A stretch of DNA of 64,000 bases, taken from NCBI GenBank assembly GCA_023105745.1, contig JALGQZ010000009.1, forward strand, positions 32,575,409 through 32,639,408. The letters are read 5' to 3'. The notes beneath the pieces were generated by a model that made no database searches, was not told the DNA's origin, and saw only the letters and a program-made list of their open reading frames with translations. Below are positions 12,926-24,419 of the stretch, piece by piece. The stretch comes from Austropuccinia psidii (Eukaryota > Basidiomycota > Pucciniomycetes > Pucciniales > Sphaerophragmiaceae). Within the stretch, counting starts at the first letter, position 1; each line of letters begins with the position of its first letter. The translations under genes and the position numbers were made by a program.

Positions 12926-14764
12926 TGTAAGATGTGTCTATGAAACTGTGGATAATATTACTATTAATCAAAAGTACTATGAATGTTCTTATGAAATATA
13001 ATGAATAAATTTATTATAAACAAAATTAATTAATTGATTCTTTTACTTGTAATACACTAATAGTGATTATAACAGTAAGAAGTAATTGTCTACAAGAATC
13101 AATTACAAGAAGTATTTAATAATAAAGCTTATTTATTGAGTAATATAAATTATTTTAATTTAAAATTATATTCCTCAAGGATAATTATGAAAATAATCCC
13201 TGAAGAAATTAGTTACTAAAGAAAAACTTGAATAATTGAATAAAAACACTCACCAATATTCCAATAATACCTTTTAAAGAATTGATAGAGTGAATTTCAC
13301 AGATTAATTGTGGATTCAAGGGATCAAAATGGTATTATAACAGTAATAAAACTATATAATAGTTAATTAAGATTTTAAATAGTATACTCTTATTATTTCA
13401 CATCTTTCTAATTGCTTCTGAAAGAAATTAAACACATAATAAAAGATTTGACTAATACTTGTTTGTACTAAAGATATAATTGGATAATAAGATGATTTAG
13501 AAAAAAAAGCAAGGGGAGGCCTCTTTTAAGTCAATAGAAGCTCACAGAGACATGCCATGGAGAAAAATGGAAAACTATTGTTTGAGAAACTATTAATTAT
13601 CTCTTGATAATGGTTTACATCATTTGTTGTCACATACAATTATCATAATTACTTAATTAAGTCATTTTACCTGACTACCAGCCCATTTATGGCTAAAAAA
13701 GAAAGGAGTTATAAATTTTATTGGAAATTCCCTCACAGATTTTATTTTCTGTGAATTTTTGATTATTCAGCATTTCACATGGAATAATCAAAAATGGACT
13801 GTAAGTAAAAGTTTTGATTTGAATTATGAAGTCAAAATTATTTTTGGTTTTTATATGTTGACCTTTTTTCAATAGGGCCTGAAAATTTAAGGGAGAATTA
13901 TTACAAATTGTATTTCCAATGATTTTTTGATGTTTTTACCTTATTTCTACATACAATTGAAAATAGTGCAGTTATAGCTGGTTGCCATGAGGTAAAGTCA
14001 TGGATACTAGTCAAGAAAGGGTTTAATTACTCTCTCAAGGTTTCTTCATGGACAAAAATTAAGACATGAAATGGTTATAGAATTCAGAGCAGCTCATTAC
14101 CTCCTTGTCAAATCAAAATAGAAGCTCATTTGCTATTTTCTTATGACTTAATGTGACTTTAACTTAGTAACCAAATTCCTAGAAGGTTTTGGTGTACTAA
14201 TTTCGCCATGATAAGCCATGGATCTAAGCTTTACAGATATCCACTTCTCAGAGGTCTCAAAATTTGGGTACCCTTGCTCTGTTTGATGTCTTTTGTCCCC
14301 TTTAGCTGTTTTCACATCAAAAATATTAATTCAGGCTTAAAGACTGATATCCACAATGGGCTTACCAAAGCTGTATGTAAAAACAATCTAATTTGAAGTG
14401 CCAAAAACAAGCATCACACTAATCTTAGCTTATATTTAACATGGGATTTCTCACATTCCCATTCTTTTGGCGTGCAATTAAGAAAAGTAAAAATATTCAC
14501 AATTCTTTTATGTTGTACTGATAATGTGGTATTGAATTATTTTCCATATTACCAGCGAATAGAGTTAATTATTTTTGTGTAGAATACAAATCTGGCTTTA
14601 AATTCATGGATTTACTCATTCAAAAAAACATTAATCATATTTTTCAAATGAAAAATGACAAATTTTGGATATATGAATAACTTATGGGTTATATGTAGTT
14701 CAGAGTTTATTTTAATATCAATTGTGGCCTATTTGGTTATGTAAAATATACCTCAAGGCTCCCA
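12926..14764 (-). repeat. Solo LTR of the C/D lineage
   Basis: It starts TGTAAGATGTGTCTATGAAACTG and ends GGCTCCCA, a one-base change from GGCTCACA. Flanks AAGGT (12921-12925) and AAGGA (14765-14769) match at 4 of 5 positions. No internal element sequence accompanies it, so it is a solo LTR left by LTR-LTR recombination. The block GGCCTCTTTTAAGT, shared with the other solo LTRs, is at about 13518 and could be a TATA-like promoter in element sense (TTAAAAG). Confidence 0.85.
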
Positions 14765-15283
14765 AAGGAATTTTCAGCATACCAAGAAAAGAGAAATGGG
14801 ATTGATAATATAGATTACCTATAGGGTTGAGGTGATCAGAATCTTTCTTAAGATTATTTATATAGCTTCAAAATATATCATAGGGAAATCTGTTTCAAAA
14901 ACTGTTTTGTATGAAAACTTAATAAAGAACTTACAGTAAAAATTTTAGTCAGATCCTTCCAGGAGAACAAATGGAAAGAATTGAGAATAAATATTGAAAT
15001 AATGAAAACATAACTTCAGAAAGAGATCCTTCTAGGTTCCAGGAATATTATCAATTACTTCCCAAATACTCTAGTATACGTATTAAACATTACTTGAAAT
15101 ATTACCAAGCATTTTTTCTGCTTGAAATTATATTTATTGAAATTTGCATTTTAACAAGATCTCAAGATCCCATTGAAGCCACTTCTTTTAAAATCATTTT
15201 TTCTGGAATCGGAAAGAATATTTGTGTGCTAGGGTCAATGAAACACAAAGAAGATTTCAAATATTCTTGATAAGCTTAATATT
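14765..15283. other. Decayed AT-rich sequence between two solo LTRs
   Basis: About 515 bases with no open frame of note and no recognised motif. The last five bases (ATATT, 15279-15283) are the left target-site duplication of the composite LTR that follows. Confidence 0.5.
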
Positions 15284-16614
15284 TGTAAGGTTTGGATATG
15301 AAACTTTGATTAAAAATCAAGTACTTTTCCTGTCCTCAACATTTGTATAAGGTAAAATATAATTAAAAAATAGTATGAAATATTATTTTTAAGAGAAAAC
15401 ACGCCAATTTTCTTGTTTTTAACTTTTCTAAGTGTGAAACAATAATATTATAAATATTTATTGTTTTAACAACAATAATATTTTAAATATTTATTATTTT
15501 AACAAAAATAAAAATTTATCCAAAAATACTCTACAAGAGATATTTAAGGCTACAAAAGAAATTTCTTCAAGAGAAACTTCAATTGGAATTAATTGAGCAA
15601 AGAGCTGCAAGCAATTAATTGAAGAACAGAGTATTTAAAAAGGTATTTAAAGATAAAACATGCCCAAAAGTGACCAGAGTGGATTTGGAAACAAAGTGAC
15701 AAAGCTAACAGTGATGAAAGATGCTTTGATTCACTTATGGGGTGGTTCAAGGGGTAAAAATGATTATAAGAGTTAAAAACAATGATTGTAATAATTTTTT
15801 ATGTGGTTAAAAGGTTTAAAATGATATAAAAAGGCTGGTTGGAATATTTTATTGATTGGTTTAACAGTGTTTAAACTGATTATAAAAGACAAAGATTCTA
15901 AGATGAAGAGAAAAGAGGGGCAAAGAAGACATTCTTTTATAGATATAAATTCTCTTTCTCCAAAAGTAAAATTTACTCTTTTCAGTCGTGAAAAACACTC
16001 TGACAACAGAAAAGCCAATTATGGCATCATTGAACCCTGGTTTAGGCCAAAAAGGGCTGGTTTTAGCCATTTTTGGCTGTTTTTAGCCATTTTAGACCCT
16101 TAAATCAGCCATCACTATGGTAATACCTGGTCTAGAGCCTTCAAGACACTTCAGAATGTGTATAAGAGACTTAAAAAGCAGTTAAAACCATTTTTACTAA
16201 GATTATTGTAACTTAAGGGTAGCTTTACCCTCTTTGCAACAGTTAAAACTGCCCTGGTTGGTATCAAAACCTCATCATCAATTGAGTCACAGACCCTGTG
16301 ACTCAATTCCAGGCCAAAATGGATGAGCTTTTGCAGGGATTTTGACAACCCACACCTGTCAGGAAGGAGTTTGGGGGTATGGCTCCCCCTTAGTGCTAGA
16401 GTTCCTTTTCCTGCCCAGATTTAAGGTTTCCAATTTATTTTTTCTTTAATTACTCATCATGTAATACATTTGTAACTTACACATGCAATTAAATTGAGAT
16501 TTTACAGTACACAACTGTAATAATTGATACCTCATAAGTAAATTACAGCTCACTTATGTAATACATGCGCACATTTTGACATTTCAATTGAAAATACTTC
16601 AATTCCTCATAGTT

Positions 16615-18522
16615 TCTAATGTAAGATGTGTCTATGAAACTGTTGATAATATTACTATCAATCAAAAGTACCATGACTGTTCTTATGAAATATAATAATA
16701 AAAATTATTATAATCACGGTTAAATAATTAAAGAATTATTTCTTTTACGTGCTATACACTACTAGTGATTATAACAGTAAGCAGTAATTGTCTGCAAGAA
16801 TCAATTACAAGAATTTATTAATAAAAACTTCTTTTATTAAAATAATAAAGTTATTTTAATATATAATTATCTTTTAAAAGAATAATTATAAAGATAGCTC
16901 GTGAAGAAAACTATTACTAGAGAAAAACCTTAAGAATTATTATAAATCACTCACTATTAATCCAATAAACCTTTTAGAAGATAATAGTAGAGAGATTTGA
17001 TGTAGAACTGTGGATCTAATGGATCAAAATTGATTTATGACAATGATACAACAATATATAGTCGATTTCCATGAATTCACGTCTTTCTGCGTGATTTCTG
17101 AAAGAATAAAATACTTAAGAAAAGGTTTAACTAATACTTACTTGTTGGTACTAAAGGTATATTTGAATAATGTGATGATTTGGAAAAAACAGCAAGAGGA
17201 GGCCTCTTTTAAGTCTAAGAAAGCTCACAGAGGCATTCCATGGAGAAAACTGAAAAATCAGTGAGTGAGAAAACAATAAAACTGTTTGGATTTTTGATTG
17301 CATCATCTGTTGTCACGTAAGATTATCATAATTACTTAATTGAGGCTTTTACATGACTACCAACCCATTTATGGTTAAGAATAAAAGGGGTAACAACCGT
17401 AAATCTTCTTTCATTTCAAAATAATCATTTATTTCTAGAAGGTATCAATGTTATTGGAAATTTTATCACAGAATGTATTTTGTGCAAATTCTCAAAGATT
17501 CTGTGTTTCATGTGGAATGTTCAAAAATGGACTGTAGGTAAAAGTTTCAATTTTACATATAGAAGTATAATTATTTTTGGCTTTTATATGAAATATACAG
17601 ATCTCAATTGGTCCTGAAATTTTCAGAAAGATTAGTTATCAATTGTATTCTTAATGAATTTTGAAGTTTTTACCTTGTTTCTACATAAAATTGCAAAGAG
17701 CAGTATATGGCTGGTTTCTATGAGGTAAATCAATGGATACTAGTCCAGAAGGGTTTTAATTAGTCGTTTGGGATTTATCCATGGAAAGGCATTAAGAATT
17801 GACATGTTTAAAGGATTCTAAGCTGCTCTTTACCTCCTTGGCACGTCAAAATAGCAGGTTAATTGCTATTCTCTTATGATTTACTGAGGTTGTAACATGG
17901 TAACCAAGTTCCCAAAAGGTTTTAGCTTACTACTTGGGCCAAGATCCACCATGGATCCAAGATTTGGACCTGTCCACGCCTTAGAGGCCTTAGAAGTTGG
18001 GTACCCTGGCTCTCTTTGATGTCCTTTGTCCCCCTTGACTATTTTTCACATCAAAATCGAAATTCAAGCTTAAAGTAAGATATCCACTATGGGTGTACCA
18101 AACATGCATGTACAAATACTATAATATTAAGTGCCACAAAGATGCATAACACTATTTTTAGTGTATATGTAACATGGGAATTCTCACATTCCCATTATTT
18201 TGGCATAAAATTGAGAAAACCAAAATTTTTCACGAATCTCTTATGTGGTATTGAAGTATTTTACATATTACCACCTCAAAGAATTAACTTGAGCTTATTC
18301 ACTCTATGGAGCTACCCTAGGTGAAATTTGTGTAGAAACCAAATCTGGCCTCAAATCCATGGATTTCCTTACTCAATAAAAAGTTATTCATCTTTTTCAA
18401 ATGAAAAAGGATGAATTTTGAATATATGCATGACTTATGAGTTATGCATAGTTCAGAGTTTATTCCTAAGATAATTGTGGCCTATTTGGGTATGTAACAT
18501 ATACCTCAAGGCTCAAATCTAA
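16615..18522 (-). mobile_element. Nested solo LTR with exact target-site duplication TCTAA
   Basis: The LTR proper is 16620-18517 (TGTAAGATGTG...GGCTCAAA, one base off GGCTCACA). TCTAA occurs at 16615-16619 and 18518-18522. It lies inside the older LTR F. It is close in sequence to the LTRs at 12926, 36716 and 61316 and carries the same GGCCTCTTTTAAGT block near 17205. No coding capacity is supported. Confidence 0.92.
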
Positions 18523-18966
18523 GCTACACACAAAAACTCAATTTTAACACAAAAATTGATTGTTAACACCACATGTGTTGTGAATTAAACAAAGGTTTTG
18601 AGGATTTTTAACTTTTGTACACAAAATACTAAAAACTTAATTTAACCTTATTTAGAGTTGTGTTACAGAAATTTTACCCATTGGTGACCCCACCTTATTT
18701 CTTATGAGGAATCCAATGGTGAAGTAATTTTCATAACTTTAATTATTGGATAAAAAATTTTAATATTTTTTGTGTAACGTTTTACCAAAAATATTTTAAT
18801 TTCATTAACTTTAATAGAAATTCATTTTTACTTAATTTTTTCAAGTAAAAATGCATTTTAATAATTTTAAAATTTAAAGTAATTTTTATTTTCAATTATA
18901 ATTAAATTTTCTATTTTGATATATAAATTTGTATTTATATTTTAATTTTTGTTTTGATAATATAAA
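18523..18966 (-). repeat. Middle segment of split LTR F
   Basis: This stretch between the nested solo LTR and the MULE target site is part of LTR F. It holds no gene. AT-rich runs dominate its right half. Confidence 0.75.
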
Positions 18967-18974
18967 TAAATTTA
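18967..18974. repeat. MULE target-site duplication TAAATTTA (left copy)
   Basis: The 8-bp word TAAATTTA precedes the GGG end of the transposon and recurs at 23301-23308 after the CCC end. It is itself a palindrome, so the boundary between TIR and duplication cannot be fixed to the base. MULEs usually duplicate 8-11 bp. Confidence 0.75.
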
Positions 18975-18997
18975 GGGTGTTGGTAAAAACATGTAAG
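18975..18997 (+). repeat. MULE left terminal inverted repeat
   Basis: It starts GGGTGTTGGTAAA and ends ACATGTAAG, and matches the reverse complement of 23278-23300 at 22 of 23 positions. Confidence 0.88.
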
Positions 18998-19038
18998 AGC
19001 TTACGTGTTTTGGCCATAAATTGGTAAAAACACGTAAG
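18982..19038 (+). repeat. Subterminal repeats, possible transposase binding sites
   Basis: GGTAAAAACATGTAAG (18982-18997) recurs as GGTAAAAACACGTAAG (19023-19038), with an inverted copy CTTACGTGTTTT between them (19000-19011). Clustered repeats next to the TIR are typical of sites bound by MULE transposases. The function here is inferred. Confidence 0.6.
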
Positions 19039-19275
19039 GGGTGCCCTGGGCCCATTTTTAATTGAAAATGAAACACAATTGGGCCTGTATTGGGCCAAAA
19101 CATGGCCAAAAGAGGTTTTTTCCCCACAAAACCTCTCTAACTTCAAATTGTCTCAGTTTTTTTTCCCAGCCCCCCCCCACCAAAAAAACAACAAGCCCAA
19201 ACACCCCAATAATACACATTATCCCCACCCCAAACCATTGTTTTTTTTTGGAAAAACAGCATTACCAAAGCAATT

Positions 19276-22200
19276 TTGCAAAGCTTTTCACACTTTCTTT
19301 CTTTTTTTCCCCCAAAGACTGCATTTTCCACCACAACAACCTGCTTTCAAGCCTCTCAATTTTCAATTTTTTACCTTCCCTCATCTATTAATCCCACATT
19401 TAAACCACTTTCTTTCACTCTTAACCACTTCTGTTCATTTTTCACACCTTTTTTGACCTCTTTTTCACATTTTGAAAGGTTCTTACCCCATTCCAAATCC
19501 CCCAATTCCCCCTTTTTCACTTTTATACATATTTTTCATTCAAAATTGCTTCAACCCCCCACTGAAGGTGAATTTCAGACCCTTGAGCTTCTTTGGCAAC
19601 ATGTGCATAATGTTGCCAGGGCTCAGGGGTATGCTGTGTCCACCTTGAGGTCCAATATGACCCACAACCAAATTGAAATATGTTGTGACAGGTCTGGCAC
19701 CCAAAATCCCAACAAAAGCCCCTCCAAAACAGTCACCTCAAGAAAGCTTGACTGCCCTTTTAGACTTTATGCCAGGAAATATGCCAAGAGTACCACTTGG
19801 ACTCTTGAAGTCAAAAATTCTGAACATAGCCATGATGCCACTGAAAATATCATGGCACATCCTGCTTTCAGGAAATTAAATGAGCAAGAAACATCCCAAA
19901 TTGCTCAAATGTCTGAATCACTGCTCATGCCAAGGCAAATTCAGGCCCAATTATGCAGCCAGAGGGAGTCTGAAAGGCCTGTAATCCTTCAAGAAATTTA
20001 CAACCAAGTCAAGAACATCAAGAAATAAAAACTGCAAGGCAGAAGGCCCATTGATGGTCTTATTGAAACTCTCAAAGAAGAAAATTTTGTTTGGTCCTCT
20101 GCAAGGGATTCTGAGGGACACATTACCTTGTTGTTTTTTACTCACCTCCTGGCCATAAAACTTCTTCATGGCTTTCCCCATGTCATTATTATGGATTGTA
20201 CTTATAAAACCAATAAGTACAAAATGCCCCTTTTTCATATTGTTGGATTCAGCTCAACCAATAAGAACTTTTCTGGGGCTTTTTGTTTGATGAAGAATGA
20301 AAATGAACCTTCATATACTTGGGAATTAAATCAATACATAGAAAAGGTTCTCAAAAACACCAATCTTGTTCCCCTTCCAGTTATTGTTATTGACAGGGAT
20401 CTGGCCTTGAAAAACTCTATTAAGAAGCTCTTCCCAGACTCCAAAGTCATGCTATGCATTTGGCACATCAACAAGGATGTATCTGCTCATTGCATGAAGA
20501 AAATTGGTCATGGGACTGATTTTGAAAATTTTATGGGCCTTTGGAATCAAGTAATATACTTCTTCACTTTATTTCACTTTATTTTACTTTTCTTCTTATT
20601 ATTGTTTTTATTAATGACTTTGGGATTCATTTCTCAGGTTATGTATTCATCCACTGAAAAGTCCTTCAAAGACAATTGGAAGAAGCTTCAAAAGCAAGTC
20701 AAAAGTCCTGAAGTCCTGCAATATTTGGAAAAGACATGGCTTCCTCTAAAGGAGTATTATGTGCCAGCCTGGACCAACCACCATTGCCACCTGGGTGTGG
20801 GCTCCACATCCAGAGTTTAAGGTGCCCATGCCATGGTTAAACTTTGGCTCCAAAAGTCCACTGGTAGTATCCTGGAGGTAGTCAGGGCTCTCCACATGGA
20901 ATTTAGAAAACAATTTATTGAAATAATCAAAAGAATCTCCAAAGAAATGATTGTCCATGTCAAGAATTTTCCTCCACACATCTGTGCCCTCAATGGCAAG
21001 GTGTCTCATTATGCTCTTCAGATTGCCTTTGAAAATTTCAAAACAAAATTTCCTCCAGATGAAAAATGCACCAACAAATACAACAATTATAAAGGCATTC
21101 CTTGCAAGCATAAGACCCAAAAGGCATTTGCCAAGCGCCAAAGGCTTGAATTATCAGACTTCCATCCTCAATGGCATTTTAATTTGCCTGTGAGGGTTTT
21201 TTAATTTCTTATTATTATTATTTTTCTTATTAACTGATTTTATTTGTCATATTGTTCTCAGGCTGGTTTTCAAGGTGATGATAAAAGTGTTGAAAAAGAA
21301 AGAAAGAATGAAGCCAAGAAAATATTTGAATACATTGGGGAAGACCTTTTTCAAAGACCAATGGCAGAAATCACTCCAATACTTCAACATTTTCAAGATG
21401 GTTTCACTGGAAAAGTCCTATTTGATCAAATTCCCAAGAGTCAAGAGGATGATCAATATTATGAAGACCCTCTAGAATGCAAGAATATCCGTGGAAGACC
21501 CCAAGGAGCCAAGAATAAAAACAAAAATCAAAAAAAGAGAACCTTCAAGATTTGAAATTATTGAAAGTCAATTCAAGAGAAGAGGAAGATCCCCCTCAAA
21601 AGTGACCAGTACAACAACGTCAAGATCCCAGTCAAATCTCCCCTCTCCAATTATGGAAGTGGACTTATCTGAAGAGTCTGAAGATTCTGAGGACTCATTA
21701 TCTAAATCCATCAGTTCATCAGATTCACTACCCTCAGCAGCTGAATTAAATAAATCAGAAGTAACCCTTAGAAGGTCCAGAAGATTGGCAATTGGAAGCA
21801 AAACCTCACAAAGAAAATCACACAAGCCTGCCACCAGTTTGAATATCTATGAAGCAATTGACTTTACCTGTGAGCATTGTCAAAGCAATTATCACACAAG
21901 TGATGAATGCTCCAAGCTGTTTGTGAGTTTCTGATTCTTTTTAATGTAATTTTCTGTTGTTTATTTTGATATTTATTCATTTTTTGAACTTATTTTATCA
22001 GATAACTGGCTCAGAAGACTTTCCCAAGTTTATATTGAAATACACCTTCAAGGCCATCAATTTCCAGGGTGAGGGAAACTGTGGCTACAGAACAGTATCC
22101 CACTTCATTTAAAAGACTCAAGATCAATGGGATGATGTAAGAAGTGACTTGGCTGAAGAAATTCAACAAAATAAAGACCTTTATGAAGCCATGAACACCT

Positions 22201-22624
22201 TAATTCCCTTGGTATCCTCTTATTTGGAAAGAATTGAATGGTATGAAGATGTTGGCCAGGCTCCAAAAAGCAAGTGAATGTCCATGCCTGACATGGGGGA
22301 TCCAATTGCAAATAAGTATAAAAGACCAGTTTTCTTTTATTCAACAGCCCAATCTTTTTCTTTTTTCCCTTATTTCTGTCCTCCAAATGATAATCCCCCA
22401 TTTTCATCTGCTTCTTGAATAGTTGTGCTCATTTTGTTCCTTTGTACATCATCATTTCTAAAGCTTATCCAATCCCCGCCATTACTGTGAACTGGGAGAT
22501 TCATTCCCAAACACAAGCCCTGGGGTGGGCTGATAAATTTAAGAAACACAGAATGTTGTATCTGTCCAATCTTCCTCCCCCCTCTCAGAAAAAACCCACT
22601 ATTTTGGAGGTTGATTCTGATTGA
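19276..22624 (+). pseudogene. MULE transposase with FAR1 zinc finger and C-terminal OTU domain (broken)
   Basis: Four exons are separated by GT-AG introns at 20551-20637, 21190-21261 and 21923-22001. Exon 1 has a low-complexity Phe/Pro/Ser leader of doubtful coding status, so the start is uncertain. A FAR1/WRKY-GCM1-like zinc finger follows (CC, DCPF, HSH; about 19670-19840). The transposase core follows: first Asp in IMDCTYK, second Asp in IDRDLAL followed by CIWHI, then SRVxGAHA. Breaks are TAA at 20026, TAA at 20818 (where the third acidic residue is expected), an A-run frameshift near 21530, TAA at 22110, TGA at 22275 and a frameshift near 22400. Between transposase and OTU lies a Ser/Glu/Arg-rich linker (RGRPQGAKNK, SEESEDSEDS) and a C..C..H..C cluster (CEHCQSNYHTSDEC) resembling a zinc knuckle. 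The protein would cut and paste the element in the nucleus. Confidence 0.85.
22002..22624 (+). pseudogene. OTU-type cysteine protease domain, last exon of the MULE gene
   Basis: After the acceptor AG at 22000-22001 the frame reads ...NFQGEGNCGYRTVS. The Cys (codon 22080-22082) sits in the GNC motif of OTU deubiquitinases. Downstream come a W-rich helix region, MPDMGDPIANKYKRPVFFYS and, after a 1-base shift near 22400, SCAHFVPLY with the expected catalytic His (codon 22430-22432). This matches the order of Cys box, RPV strand and HFV box in OTU domains. Two stops and the frameshift abolish it. OTU enzymes remove ubiquitin-like modifiers; a role in stabilising the transposase or dampening host control is speculation. 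Confidence 0.75.
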
Positions 22625-22742
22625 ATGATTTTTGTATATACAATTTATGCCAATTATCTTCCTCCTCAGTCATATTTATTGCTTAAATCCCACCTCAGTC
22701 TCCTTTTTTATCAAACATGTGGAGCTTTTGTACTTGAAAATA

Positions 22743-23110
22743 GTCATATTACACACAAGAAAAAAAACAGTTGAAAAAAAACACTCATTGCGCCTTCACT
22801 TGTTGTCCCACCAAAAACATCTCCCAATTCATGAGCTTCTGGTTCTTTTTGTCCAGATTAAACCCTTTAATTTTAAAAAAAATGAAGGAAATTCATAAGT
22901 GGGAAGTTATTAAATTCACTTTTTAAAAATAGGCATATTACAATGATGGGAAAAAACATTCAAAAAAACCCTTTTTGTGCTTTCACTTGTCCCACCCAAA
23001 AAAATTCCCAAAATTATGGGACTCTGGTGCTTTATTCTTCACATTGAACCCTTCATTTTAAAACAATGAAGGAAATTCATAAGTGGGAAGATTTTAAAGA
23101 AATTTTTTAA
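22743..23110 (+). repeat. Tandem duplication of about 180 bp in the MULE right end
   Basis: The first copy (about 22743-22918) and second copy (about 22928-23100) share ATATTACA, a CTTTCACTTGTCCCACC-like block, and AAGGAAATTCATAAGTGGGAAG at about 22884 and 23070. The copies are diverged. Non-coding. Confidence 0.7.
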
Positions 23111-23277
23111 AAAAATATGCCATTTTGGCATATTGGCCAAATTGGTGAAATTTGGCAAAAAAAAAATTTTGAAAAAATTTGTGCCTATTGACATGCCAAG
23201 TAGGGAAAAATATGGCAAAAAAAATTAAAAAACCCTCAAAACTGAGCCTGAGGAATTTTTTTTGAAAAATAAGGTCA

Positions 23278-23300
23278 CTTACATGTGTTTACCAACACCC
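23278..23300 (-). repeat. MULE right terminal inverted repeat
   Basis: It reads CTTACATGTGTTTACC...ACACCC on plus and is followed by the right TAAATTTA duplication (23301-23308) and then the last 73 bases of LTR F. Confidence 0.88.
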
Positions 23301-23592
23301 TAAATTTATTTTATTTATATTTGTATCTTATTATGTTATTTGTGGTCTTTTGGGTATATGAAAATACCTCTAAGGCTCACAATATTTTTATGAAATATTT
23401 AAGGATTCATTTATTTTTATCAATATCCTTTATTGACCTCCTCACAATAACTACGCAGAACTCAGTTTTGATTTATATTTTGGCATAGCTCATTTAGCAT
23501 TTGGTAAATATTTCCTACAATAAAGTTGATTTTGAACTCACCTCTTCAGTGGGAGTATGGATTTGAATCTCAAATACTTGATAGTAGTTGAT

Positions 23593-24353
23593 TGTCACAG
23601 GGGCTCTTCGAAGTGAAGAGGGCCTGGCACTCAGTAAACTGGGACTCACTTATGGAGGGCTCAAAGATATGATAAGAAGGGATACACTTAAGAGTGTTAA
23701 AGATGAATTGCTAAAAAAATAAATATGAGAAAAGAAGCAACCAGAAATAAGAGTAAGAAATAGAAGAGACAACCACAAAAAAGTCCAAGTCCACTGTTTC
23801 AACCTGTCAGAATGGAAAGAGAAGGGTTAATAAGGATATGGCCACCCAGCTCATACTGTACAGGCGAAGAGAGAAAATGCAAAGACTAACTTAAAATTAA
23901 ATAATTATAATACCCAAAAATAAGGATAAGAATAATCAGAAATAATAAATAAACTAAATTAATTAACTGGGGAAAAGTCCCCAGGGGGGAGAAAGAGGGG
24001 CTGGTATATGTGAGAATCACCAGCCCTGATCCAGAGGAAGAATTTTCATGAGAATAATTGATGATTGAATTGAGTCTGACCAATACAGGTTCTGTACAGC
24101 TGTACAGAGCCTGTACAAGAGGTGTGGTGTATTTGAGTGATCATACAGTTTCATACTGGTGTATTGAAACTGTATTGGGTGAATCCAACCTGTACAGGTA
24201 TTGGCAGGCTGTATTGGGGTACCAAGCTGTATAAATGTTTCAGAATGAAGGTTGCTGAAACTGACTGCTGATACAAGTGCTGGATCTGCTGATTTGAGAT
24301 GCTTGAGTGGGTGTATGAATGAATACCCTTGCCCCTGATGGATGGTTGTTACA
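23593..24353 (-). repeat. 3' LTR of gypsy copy B
   Basis: On plus it runs TGTCACAGGGG...GGTTGTTACA, so in element sense it begins TGTAACAACC and ends GTGACA. It is the same length as the 5' LTR (32053-32813) and about 98% identical. Confidence 0.95.
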
Positions 24354-24367
24354 GTATTCCCCTCTTG
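24354..24367 (-). other. Polypurine tract of gypsy copy B
   Basis: In element sense CAAGAGGGGAATAC lies directly against the 3' LTR. This purine run is the expected primer for plus-strand cDNA. A similar CAGGGGTATTAC precedes the split LTR at 42792. Confidence 0.75.
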
Positions 24368-24419
24368 AAACTGGTGGGCTCCTGAATACCATAATATCCT
24401 GCTACTGTTGAGTGGCATC

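Larger units (their letters stand above)
18975..23300 (+). mobile_element. MULE-type DNA transposon with FAR1-MULE-OTU gene (defective)
   Basis: A 4326-bp element with 23-bp terminal inverted repeats (18975-18997 and 23278-23300) that differ at one position, and an 8-bp flanking duplication TAAATTTA. It carries one gene (19276-22624) related to Mutator-like transposases. The gene holds four stops and two frameshifts, so the copy cannot make its own transposase. It inserted into LTR F after that LTR was already solo. The A/T-rich right end contains a tandem duplication. Confidence 0.9.
15284..23381 (-). mobile_element. Composite solo LTR (F) split by a nested solo LTR and a MULE transposon
   Basis: TGTAAGGTTTGGATATGAAAC at 15284 is an LTR start, and GGCTCACA ending at 23381 is an LTR end. 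Removing the nested LTR (16620-18522) and the MULE (18975-23308) joins 1336 + 452 + 73 bases into one 1861-base LTR, the expected size for this lineage. ATATT flanks it on both sides (15279-15283 and 23382-23386), an exact 5-bp target-site duplication. The block with GAGGAATCCAATGG at about 18706 corresponds to 44916-44930 in the copy C LTR. Confidence 0.9.

Noticed and set aside
15773..16103. Overlapping 69-83 codon frames on both strands
   Set aside because: They lie inside LTR F; no motif and no counterpart in related LTRs.
19062..19456. Phe/Pro/His-rich frames at the start of the MULE gene
   Set aside because: Pyrimidine-rich low-complexity DNA opens several frames at once. Only the frame leading into the FAR1-like finger is likely to matter, and its own first 90 codons are doubtful.
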